IMG/VR virus record: IMGVR_UViG_3300046002_002435
Span: 1-25,833 of that record
DNA: 25,833 bases
Direction: 5' to 3' (one strand)
Source of the DNA: a virus
Under the pieces are notes generated by a model. That model worked only from the letters and a program-made list of their open reading frames with translations. It ran no database searches and had not been told where the DNA came from. Below, one piece after another: positions 14,024-25,100 of this stretch. How positions within the stretch are numbered: position 1 is the stretch's first letter; each line of letters opens with the position of its first letter. A program made the translations under genes and the position numbers.

Positions 14024-15763
14024 TTATGTTAGTCCTGTTCCATTGATATACCATGCTGTGGCTGACACTTTGATAGCAGTGGCAGTACCGTATGCGGCTA
14101 AGGTTCTTGAACCTGTTCCACCTGTGCCTACCAAGTACATGATATCTGTTGTGATAGCAATAGTAACTGTGCCAGCACTTGGTCCAGCAACAAATGTAAT
14201 AGCAGTTCCTATGGGATAAGGTACTGCACTGTTTGCCGGAATCGTCATTGTCTGCCCTGCTGTATTCACATAAATGTGTTTGCCAGCATCACCTATAGCC
14301 AATGTGGCAGTGGTAGTAGTAGCACTCTGCGGCAAGCCCATGTAACCTACACTTGCGGCAGTGCTAGATGTAGTAGCGGTAGCAGCAGGACCAGTAAATG
14401 AAGCAGCTTCAATACCAATGTTGGCTGTCCACAGACCTGTGGAGTTTACATAATTAAATGTCTTGTCTGTGGTGCCTTTGAGTGTGATACCGCCACCGTC
14501 GGCAGTGACATCTGTGGGCGATGCCGTTGATCCCAGTTCTATATTTTTGTCATCTACTGTGAGTGTGACAGAGTTTATGGTAGTAGTGGTGCCGTTTACA
14601 ATTAAATTACCACTTACCGTTAGTTCATTTTCTACAGTAACATCTGAATTAAATGTTGTTGCTGTGATAACAGTTATACCGCTAGAGTCAGTGGTAGAGA
14701 TTGTGCCACCTGTTAATCGAACAACACCTCCAGTAACTGTTGTACCACTGACAGTGTTATCAATGCCGTTGATAATTGCGGTTGAATCATCTCCAAACAC
14801 ACTGCCAATTATATCAATTCTATTATTAAAATTAAGAGTAACAGCCCCAGTGGCTGCACTTACTGTAAGACCGGCGCCAACGGTTAAACTCAACACACCT
14901 GTGTTTTCTAAAGTTATTCGATTAGTAAATGCTCCCGAGGCCACAGTGTTGGTAATGTTTATACCGGCGCCTTCTATGAGTGTTATGGTGTCAGCTGTAC
15001 TTCGAGCAGTTAGGTTTGGTTCACCTGCTGTGGCAAATACACGATAGGCATTGCCTGCTGGCAGTGTATTAGTAACAATAACCCTGCCAGTCGCTGGGTC
15101 TCTAGCGCCCACGCTAATACCATTACCTGCGTCAACATCAACAATACCTTCATTAACAATAGTTACTGCACCTGTAGCAGTATTTCTACTCATTCCAAGT
15201 CCAGCAGTAATTGCAGTAACACCGGTATTGTTAACTGTGACAGCGCCAGTAGCACCACTAATTGCCATAGCAGTTCCTGCAACTAAACTAGTGACTCCGG
15301 TATTTTCTATAATAATAGCATTAGAACTAGAGTTGGTAGTAATACCAATGCCGGTGTTTTCTTGAAAGTCCAACACATCATTAAAATCTTCTGCAACAAT
15401 AGAAGTGTCGCCATTCACTGAAAATTCTTTAAAGAATGTCTTATTGGGATCAATGATTAAATTCCCGCCAACTGTAGTACCACTTGGCAAATTAACAGTT
15501 AATCCTTGATTGGTAATGGCTGCACCCCCAATCATTAGTGTATCACTGAGATACAAACTGGCCCAGCGTTTATTAGGTGCACCTAGATCGTAAGTATCGT
15601 TTTGTGCAGGAGTTAAGCTGCTTTCTAGTGAATCAAATTCAATACCTGCTCCTCCTACACTTGCATAGAGTTCTGTGAAGTTGGCGTTTATTTTGGTAAA
15701 TGCATCTTCTACGGTGCTCCATACAATAGGAGCCTTGCCGGATGTAATAGTTTGTTTTGCCAT
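14024..15763 (-). CDS. Tail-fibre-like structural protein with internal beta repeats
   Basis: This 579-aa protein begins MAKQTITSGKAPIVWSTVED, then AFTKINANFTELYASVG, again the docking motif. Residues about 150-310 carry repeats such as NTGVTSLVAGTAMAISGATG, NTGVTAITAGLGMSRNTATG and NTGVLSLTVGAGLTVSAATG, each followed by AVTVxN or AVTLxF. Residues 380-450 hold LTVSGNLIVNGTTTTINSVT, then LTVDDKNIELGS and FNYVNSTGLWTANIGI, a module common in phage fibres. The end (475-579) is a Gly/Thr/Ala-rich beta domain with YPIGTAITFVAGPSAGTVTI, a likely tip. There is no signal peptide or enzymatic motif. A GGGAG ribosome site precedes the ATG, which overlaps the giant gene stop by one base (TAATG); a 1-bp gap separates its stop from the next gene. 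Confidence 0.87.
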   Translation of the reverse strand: MAKQTITSGKAPIVWSTVEDAFTKINANFTELYASVGGAGIEFDSLESSLTPAQNDTYDLGAPNKRWASLYLSDTLMIGGAAITNQGLTVNLPSGTTVGGNLIIDPNKTFFKEFSVNGDTSIVAEDFNDVLDFQENTGIGITTNSSSNAIIIENTGVTSLVAGTAMAISGATGAVTVNNTGVTAITAGLGMSRNTATGAVTIVNEGIVDVDAGNGISVGARDPATGRVIVTNTLPAGNAYRVFATAGEPNLTARSTADTITLIEGAGINITNTVASGAFTNRITLENTGVLSLTVGAGLTVSAATGAVTLNFNNRIDIIGSVFGDDSTAIINGIDNTVSGTTVTGGVVRLTGGTISTTDSSGITVITATTFNSDVTVENELTVSGNLIVNGTTTTINSVTLTVDDKNIELGSTASPTDVTADGGGITLKGTTDKTFNYVNSTGLWTANIGIEAASFTGPAATATTSSTAASVGYMGLPQSATTTTATLAIGDAGKHIYVNTAGQTMTIPANSAVPYPIGTAITFVAGPSAGTVTIAITTDIMYLVGTGGTGSRTLAAYGTATAIKVSATAWYINGTGLT

Positions 15764-16160
15764 TATGCTCTCCCTACCGCTACTTCAATTGTGCCTATGT
15801 GATCTGAGTCATAGTCCTCAAGGGCTTTTCCTATCATAGATCCTACCTTAATGTCGCCAACAGCAGCAACCGCTACTCCTGGAATTCCACTGGTAACCAA
15901 TATGTTACCCTTTTTAATCTTGCCCGCAACCCGACAAGGAACACGACCAGCTAGTGCAACATATGGATGTGTGTTGTCCTCGCCTGCTTCGCAGTTCATT
16001 CTAAACGCAGGGTTAGCAGAAATAACACCTGCTACCGCAGTGTCCATCTTTGTATTGGTTGTTGTAATTTCTTTGTCACCACCAAACACTACAACAGTAC
16101 CTACAGGATACTCTCGATCTGCAGCATAGCGTTCTGCCAAGTCAGCATATCGTGCCGCTG
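15763..16160 (-). other. C-terminal fibre domain resembling an intramolecular chaperone/peptidase
   Basis: The last about 130 codons of the giant fibre hold RYADLAERYAADREYPVGTV, VVFGGDKEIT, VAGVISANPAFRMN and a compact C-terminal beta part (GRVPCRVAGKIKKGNILVTS, GSMIGKALEDYDS). The order A-E-x-Y, P-G-x-V-V, V-x-G-V-[IV]-S-x-N-P matches what I recall of Peptidase_G2-type C-terminal domains that trimerise the fibre and then cut themselves off. Catalytic residues cannot be named from sequence alone. Confidence 0.55.
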
Positions 16161-19100
16161 TAGCAGTACCAGTCATAACACCTGCACTAAAGTTGCCGCT
16201 GGCATCACGGAATACAATTGTACTACCTGTGTTAGCACTGGTAGCATTTGATGTAACAGTAAATGTAGACCCCTCGCCAGTAGCACTACCACTTAGACCA
16301 TTACCAGAAACTGCACCAGTTCCAACATAGTCACCTGTGGTATCTGTACCTAGTGCTACTGAGTTAGCAGCAATAGTTGTAGCAAAGCTAAGATTACCAC
16401 TACCGTCAAATGCTGCCGATACCCCAGTTACATCACCTGTCAATGTAATTGTTCTACCGGAGGCCCAGGCAGTTGCAGTAGTTGCATTACCACTTAGAGC
16501 AGCACTAATTGTTCCCGCACTAAAATTACCACTTGAATCACGAGCAACAATTGTACTGACTGTGTTTAAATTAGTTGCATTACTTGTAATAGTATAGGCT
16601 GTACCGTCAGCGGCATTTGGTGCAGTACAACTTAGTCCGGTTCCGGTTACAGCAACAGTGGTTGCATATTGACCAGTTGTATCTGTACCTAGTACTGTGG
16701 CATCAGCGCTGATTGTTGTAGTAATAGATATGTCGCCGCCGCCGTTAACACCGCTTACTGTTCCAGTTACATCACCAGTCAAGGTAATTGTTCTACTGGT
16801 AGCCCAAGTAGTTGCAGTACTTGCATTACCACTTAGAGCGGCAGTAATTGTTCCAGCACTGAAGTTGCCGCTGGAATCTCTTAGAACAATTGTGTTGATG
16901 GTATTGGCATTAGTAGCAGTGGTTGTTGCAGAGTTTGCTTGACTCTGAATAGTTGTAGCAACAAATGTGCTGCCTGTGTCAACGGTCCATGCACCGGTTA
17001 CTAATCCAGCAGTTCCACTAGCACCAGTATTTAATGTATCTGTATATAGTGTACCTGTTCGAGCATCGATGTATCCAGTACCTAGAGTTAAGTTGCTGGT
17101 AGTAGCCATACTCCAGTTACCTGTGATAACGCCAGCTGTCCCAGCAGCACCTGTTGTCAGCGTATCTGTATAGAATGTTCCTGGACGCATGTCTAGGTAA
17201 CCAGTGCCCCAAGTAATGTTACTTGTGGTCAACATCGACCAGTCACCTTCTATAGTTCCTGTAGTTGCCGCAGCTCCTGTAGTAATCGCTCTTGTTGTAA
17301 GAGTGGTTCCACCGGTATTAATACTTGATCCTACTGCAACACTCCACTGTCCTGTGATAACACCAGCTGTGGCTGTAGCACCTGTAGTCAATGTTGTTGA
17401 CTGTAGAGTTCCGTTGCTGAAATCAATCTTACTTGCAGATCCTAAACTCCAGTTACCAGTCAATGTACCTGTGGTGATAGTTGCACCTGTGGTCAGTGTC
17501 CTTGACTTGATGGTACCTGTTGCAAAATCAATTTCACTGCCGGTCTGTCCAATAATTTTACTTGTGGTGTTCAAACTCCAAGCACCAGTAATACTACCAG
17601 CAGTTCCTACTGCACCTGTGGTTAGTGTTATAGACTGTAAAGTACCTGCACTGGCGTTGATAGTACCGGTACCCAATGTTAGGTTACTGGTAGTCGCCAT
17701 TGACCAATTACCAGTTAATGTACCTGCGGTGCTAGCACCGCCTGTGGTTACATCGGGGGTAATAATCGAACTGACCTGTATTGGAGCAAATGCACTGTCG
17801 TCATTTAAACGGAATCTGTGACTGTTATTTCTATAACTAGAAACCTTATCACTAGATACGCTTCCATCGCCAATACTAACACCTAGTACACCGCTAAAGC
17901 CGTATAAGTTAATAGAGCCCCCAGTGGCAGTTACCGCGGTATCGGCCAGTTTCTTGTTAGCACTGGCGCTGGTTCCTACATAGAATGCTCTTGACGCATA
18001 AGAATCTCTGACACCAATGTCACCGCTACCGTCTCTAATAACCAATTTGTTATTGGCGCTTACATCAGTAAATCCAGTATAGGCACTAACAGCTTCAACA
18101 ACACCATAGTCGGTATCTTGGCTGCTGGTAGTAGCACCAGTCCTGCGCAAGAAACCTAGACTGCTGTATTGACTCTTCTTGATTGAGCCACCTTCGTCGA
18201 CCACGGTACTGAATTCCACTGCGCTGACATCACCGGTACCAGCAGCACTGCGTCCCAAAACAGTGTCAGTGGCAATCTGTGCAAATTTACCTAGTTCAAT
18301 GCCGTTAGTTTTTAGTTCAACCCATCCGCTAGTTAGTGTAAATTCAGCTGAGTTAAAACTAGCAAGTCCCCTATCTGCTTGTGTAATGCCTGCGGCTGCT
18401 GCTCTAGTGCTGGCAGTAACCATTGACAACTTGCTCTGCGCAATGGCCGCAGCACTATTGATATTCGCGTTGTCGATGATATCAGGTTTAATATAAATGT
18501 TATACTCGTTTAGAGTAGAATCGATACCTGTAGTAACAGCATTGTCGTTAGGTACAGTTAGATCACCTGCAATCTTTACAGCACGACCTTCGTTGCCCGC
18601 TCCAGTGAACGCAATGGTCATTCCGGCATCCACAGCTTGACCTGGGAAGCTATTGGCAATAATAGCATCAAAACTAATACTGCGTCGATTTACAGCGTCA
18701 GTTGGATCAACAGGATCGGCTACATTTCTAATTCTAAAGCCGTTCATGTTCATACTGTTCTTCATGGCCAACTGACCGCTCAGCGCCATGAAGCCACCAG
18801 TGGTTGGAGGAATCATTCTGGCAGCGTCAATATTGTCGCCACCGTGACTCACGCCCAATCTGCGATCTAGATAACCACGAGTTGCATTTTCTGTCGGTAC
18901 AGTATCAGTAGCGTTGTCGCTAAATGTTGTATCTGTTGAGAACTCAGCAATTGGAACACCACGCTTGAATCCTAGACCGCTTAAGTTACTCAATGCCAAA
19001 CTAGCAGAGAATGTTACAGTACCAGTACCTTGGTCAACTCTAAAGAACGGACCAACGGAGAAGTTACCAAATTGGTCAGTGGTTACAAAGAAACAACGGC

Positions 19101-22100
19101 CTTCGCCTCGCTCAACTACCTGACTGTATTCTACTTCGCCTGTGGTATCTAACAATGTCTCTGTAGCAATACGCACAGGTGGTCCGTAGATCTCGCTTGG
19201 ATAGTTAGTGTCGGCATAGCTACCAGTACCAATTTCTAGTAAGTCGTGTCCAGTAACACGAGTCAATGAAATACGAATGGTCAGTGTGCCTTGACTGTCT
19301 TCTGTTCTAGCCTGTACACCGGCAAACAGCGTAATCGGACTGTCGTAGGCAATTACGCTGTCTTGTAATGGAGTGTCAAGATAAATCTCTCCATAGGTCT
19401 CTCCGGTTATATCAGCATCGTTATATTGTGTAATAACATAATTATAACCCTTGAATGTAAATCTACATCCAACAATACGAGCAGCATCAATAGGTCCTAG
19501 TTCTACAACGGATAGTACGGAGTCTCCAACTCTACCCAAGACCTTGCCTACAGCAAATATTCCTGTACCATCATCACTAAATTCAATAACAGGCCCACCA
19601 GAATAGCTAGAAAGTTTAAAGGTATTGGCGGCAGAATCTCGAACAATATATTGTCTACTAGAAAACACTCCTGCTGGCATTAGCCCACTGGTTTCAAATC
19701 TAATGACATCGCCGTCGGCAAATCCGTGACTGTTTTTGTCGATTCTGTCATTGGTATGGTCAAATGTACAACGAGCTGAGTCGACTACAGCAGTACCTGT
19801 TGTTTCTACGGCAGCGCCGGTTGCGGTAAACACAGTACCAACGGTTTCAGCACCTGCACCTACTGTAGCCCAAGTTGTGGTTCCCACGGTTACAATATAA
19901 TATGTGTAACCACTAACCAATTCAATAGCGTCTACAACTAGTCTAGGACCACCTGGATTACTAGGAGCAGCTACAGGAACAAACTCTTGTCTTGGCCATA
20001 GTGTGACCTCGGCATAGTTGTAACCGTCTTTCAGTGCAGTAGCCGCAAGTTTTGTAGCTTCAAAATAATGACTACCTGATCCTGCACTGGTAGTTTCTAA
20101 TGGCTGGCCGTTCTTGGATGATGAAATTCTAAAAGTTGAATCAGTAAAACCGTCGTCAAGAACATAATAGGTGTCCCCAGCTGAAATGCCACCCGGCAAA
20201 GTTCCACTGGTTGCAAATTTTATAGCATATCCCGGTTTCTGACCATGAGCTGGTTTAGCAGTTGGACGAGCTGTACCGTCACCAGTTCCTATGCCTGTGG
20301 CAATGAATACAACTCCAATGGTACTAGACGATGCTCCGATAGTACCCCAAGGAGTTGTGCCCACAACTGTGATGGTATATTCTCTACCAACAACAAACAG
20401 TCCAGCAGCAACAGATGCTGGATTAGCAACAGTTCTAACCAAAGTAGCAACACCTGTGACAAATTCAACAACCACTGACTCAAATGCAGGAGGAAAGTAA
20501 TCTGCAAATTCTAGAACACGATATAGTTGACTGTCGAATAATTCGTTGATTTTCAAAGCAGTTGATGGACGAACTGCAACTCCGACTACACCACCTGTAA
20601 GAACAACTTCGTTATTAGTTCTTAGTGTGACTCTAGTACCATTCGGTACTGCTACTACCAATCCGTCTGTGTCACTGTTTAAGTTCAGACGATACAGCTT
20701 CTGTCCAGTTGAGTCTGCAGGGAAATCACTTTCAGACACTGCGCTAACAACTGGATATCTTACTATTCCTGTGATACCACCGTGATCAATTTCAACTTCA
20801 CTTTGATCTCTTGGAGGATAATCATAGTCAGTTACATAGATAATAAAGCCATTAACATCATTATCGTAACTTCCTAGATCATTATATACAATAGCACCCT
20901 GTGTAAGTTCGTAATACAGGTCAACTGGAGTTGGAACTTCTAACGGGTCTGATCCTTCAGCAGCCAAAGCATACACACCGTGAGCTGACGATCCACCTAC
21001 GCCTCGAATCTGTCCGCCTGTTACAGAATAATAAGAAGTGTAGCAATAGTATGTAAACATACTCACACATTCTGTCAATCCACCATTGGCTGCAATCAGC
21101 CCGTAGCCCATGTCGTTGATCTGTGTAAAGTCGTTTGACAACATTGATCTGTTACCAGGCATCAATACTTCGTAGACATTGGCATTGGCATCGACAAATT
21201 CTATTACATTAGTCTGTATGGTTACTTTTGCACTTTCTAATGCAGTACGAGCATTTGTTCGATTAGTATCATAATCATAACCGCCCAATGCTGCTGTTAG
21301 TTTTGGTAATACTTCAGCAGGCAATGATGCCACTGCGGCTGCAAGTTTTGCCTCTTCTGCCCCGCCAGTAACACGATAGGTGTTTAGTGCGGTAATGATG
21401 ATAGACATTAGTGTTTCGATTTCGCCGGCTACGGCACCGTCACTTGCAGAAGCTGTTACCTGACTTGCGGTTGCGCCATAGGTAGGAGACACTGTGGTAT
21501 TCACAATAACCTGTTTAGCTGCATTTTTAACTGTGGTTAGAGCATTTTCACAGGCTTCTGGCTGAGTAGACAACAGTTGAATAACCAATGCATCGCCGAC
21601 ACCGTTGAAGTAGGCAAAGGCAGCTTTGCGAGTTTCACTGTTACCACCATAGACTAGGTCATAGATTAAACTATCTAGTATGCGCTCAATGTCCTTCTGA
21701 CTATCCGGCGCAGAAAATGTCAAGGACGGATAAGTAGTGGTAATATAACCAGTTCCTACCTGTTTTAAAAATTCTGTGTTGGCTACCAAAAGAATTTTAG
21801 CATTAGCAATATTACTAGCTAATCCTGTTGGATTAGTGATACTCAATGTTGGAGCCGCTGTACTGCCTCGTCTAATAATATTTCTTAGGTTGAGTTTACT
21901 TTGATCAACTACAGCAAGACTAGGATCGTATTCTGATGATACAGCAATTGCTTCTAATGTAGCAGTTGCACGATCGTGCGCTCGGTCAATGGCCCGGATA
22001 GTTAAATCTAGTTGATCGTTGATGACTATTTCGGCATTGGCTTCTCTATATGATTGGGCAGCTCTTCTGCTGTGATAGTTAGTTCCTAGGACAATATCGT

Positions 22101-25100
22101 AGCCTAGGCCTGTGATGATTAATCCTACATCTCTTCGACATATTTCTTTTTCATAGGTAAAAACATCAAATGGCCACGGAGTAACTTCGTCTAGAACAAA
22201 TGTTGCAGTACTACCGTTGACTCCGACTCCGTATTCAAAATCTCTAACATAGTTGATGCGATAAACTGTATCCTGAACAATAAATGAAGCAGGCAGTTGC
22301 GGGAATCTTTTTAGTTGATCAACTACCAGTCTTGTGGTACTGATCTTGTTGGTAATTCTAAATTTAATATTGCCTGCAAATCCGTCAACAAACATACCAC
22401 CACTAAATGTGTGTCGTCCTGTACTCTTTGAAAATACAGCACCTTCTTGTGCATACGGAGATTTAGCAAGAATCTGTCCCTCGGGATCTAGTACAAGACC
22501 AAATCCTCCACCGCCTTGTATTGTCATAGCACGAATAATTGTAGCATCATTCATCAAGAACACATCTATTTGATCGTTGTCTAATGGGGTATTATAAGAT
22601 TCACTAGAAGTGTCGATGATATCAACAATGACATCAGTTAGTCTACCGATAACACCGCCGTTGGGCACACAGTCTCCTGAGCTGGCAGTATATGCGCCAA
22701 ACAATGTACTAACAACGTTTGCTGATCTTGCAGAGTTGGTATATATATTAAACTGTGTACTATTTGCTACTGTTATCCAATAGCTGTTTCCGTTTAATTC
22801 AGTTAGACCGGTCATGTTGCGGAAAGTTACAATTTCTCCACTAGCCAACCCGTGTGCAGGAGATGTTGTAATTGTGGTTTCATTACCTCTGGTTACTGCG
22901 GATACAGTAACCGGGGTGCCGCCGGCCCCAGTTTCTGCGGTATAAGCAGTGTCAATTACCTGCGGCTCAACATAGGTAATCAGGGTGCCTGTAATTGGAG
23001 CAAGGTATTCTGAGTTTACAATTTCGATATTACGGATTACAGCCTGTGCAACAGTTTCTAATCTGCGAATAGCTGCAATGGTTTGATCTAACTGTTCGGT
23101 AACAGCCAGTACCGCGCTGGCATTGTTTGCATCTTTGTATTTTAGTGCTGCCGAAATAGTTCTTGGAGCACTGCCATACCTAAGGTCAAACACCATAGCA
23201 TCAATTAATAGTCCTACATCTCGTTTGCAGATGTCGCTGTTATATTCAAAATCAACAAACGGAGCAACTTCTTCAACTATCTGTTTGTTAATCCAGGCAA
23301 TAACTTCTTCTTGTATAAATTGTTTATTGAGAGCTAATAAGTCTGCGGCCGATCTATAGAAACCCTTGTTATCAATGTTTGCTTCGGGATAAACTGGCTC
23401 ACCTGCATTGCCTAGGTAGTGATAGCCAAATGTGTCTTCTCTAGCAGCATTGAGGTCGTTTCTTGAAGTATTTAAACCATCAATAACTCGATCTCGTTTA
23501 AAATATTGAAATGCCCAAGGGCTTGAGCTCATGCCTTTCTTAGGGCGAATAATTGTTCGGCGGAACTCATCGCCAATAACAGCTACGTTTTGTGAAACCT
23601 TTAGCGGTAAGTTTTCATAATAGATACCAGTTTCAACAAAAACTGCTACCTGTCGCGTGTTAGCTACATCGCCATAGGAAATTGCCTCCCCGTTGACAAA
23701 TGTACCGTATTTGATGTCAACATCAAACAGTTCGTTGCCAGTAGTATCCAATTCACCTTGGTGCGAAAGAATTTGTGCCAATGCTCCAGAAGTCTCGCCC
23801 AATAAGTAAAGGCCTTCGCGAATGTCACGGCCTCTACGAGCCACAGCACTGTCAGTGGTTACATCTCCGGTAAAATCAGTTCTTTGTCCCCCAGTATAGA
23901 TTTCAAATCTAGGTAATGTTACCACAAGGTCGGGAAATTCTGTAAACTTGCTACCCTGATCTGTAATGGTAATACCAGCAATCGCCCCACCAACAATGTC
24001 AGCAAAACCAAAACCTGCAACAGCACCGGTGTCCAATATATCAGGAGTTACGCGAACTGACACTAGACTATAGCCTGAACCTGCAGAAGTAATAACGGCA
24101 GTGCTAACCTTGTAGGTAATGGCAAATTCTGCACTAGTTCCAAATTCACTTCCGTTAGCAACTCCAACTTCGATGTTTCCGCTAACATTTGTTACAGGTA
24201 AAGTTAGGTCAAATTTACCACCAGTTAATAACTGAAATGTAAGAATCGGTCCGTTCGGAGTACCGGGTTCGCTGTTTACTGTGAGAATTCTCACAGTAGC
24301 AGCATCAATTGTGGCACCACCTACCTTATTAATTCTTAAAACTTCATTTACCTTAAAGTTGTAACCACCTGCTACTAATCTAATCGTATCAATAGTTAGA
24401 GTAACACGACCCGCAAATCCTACGCCATTATCCGGGGATACTGCAATATCAGTCAGTGTACAATTGCTGATAACGCCAGTATCTGGATTGGTCCATGTTA
24501 GTACCTTACGATATGGTCCGATTTCAGGAGGTGATGATTTAATAATTTCTTCAGCTTTCTTTAGAGCAGCTTCTAGCGTTCTATAGGCAAATGGTAGAGC
24601 ACGACCTTGTGTGCTGGCCCCAACTCCAACTCTTTCGTCTGAGCCAGAGGTAGCAACATATAGATTAGCCACTGATGCAAAACCTGCATTGTCGACATAG
24701 TTTTTTGTGGCAGCAATTAAACCGCTGTAGGTAACATCATCTTCTGGTCTTGGATTTCTAGATAAAATCAACGGTCCGGTCATGGTACCAAACGCACTAT
24801 TGGCCACATTGCCAGCTGCTGGATCTAGTGCATTAACACCTCCTAGGGCAATTTTGGTATCTGCATAGCCTTTATTAGCTGCCTCATCTGAAGTTATAGG
24901 AGTGGCTAGCGACTGGATACGATATTGAGTGCTACCTGATTGTGCCTGTAGATTTCCTCCTAAACTAGGAGAAGGATCGTTCGCTACTGAAGATCTTGTG
25001 TTGGTAATTTGAATTGCATTTTCATCGGTAAAATTCAAACTGATACCGGTTCCTGCAGTCAGTTGCTTGAATATCAATCCCGATTCGCTGGGATTAACAG

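Noticed and set aside
14463-17821. Long plus-strand open frames opposite the fibre genes (14463-15047, 15051-15365, 17204-17821 and others)
   Set aside because: They mirror low-complexity Thr/Ala/Val repeats of the opposite strand, have V/P/S-rich unnatural composition and no ribosome sites. The minus-strand frames are far longer and fit together.
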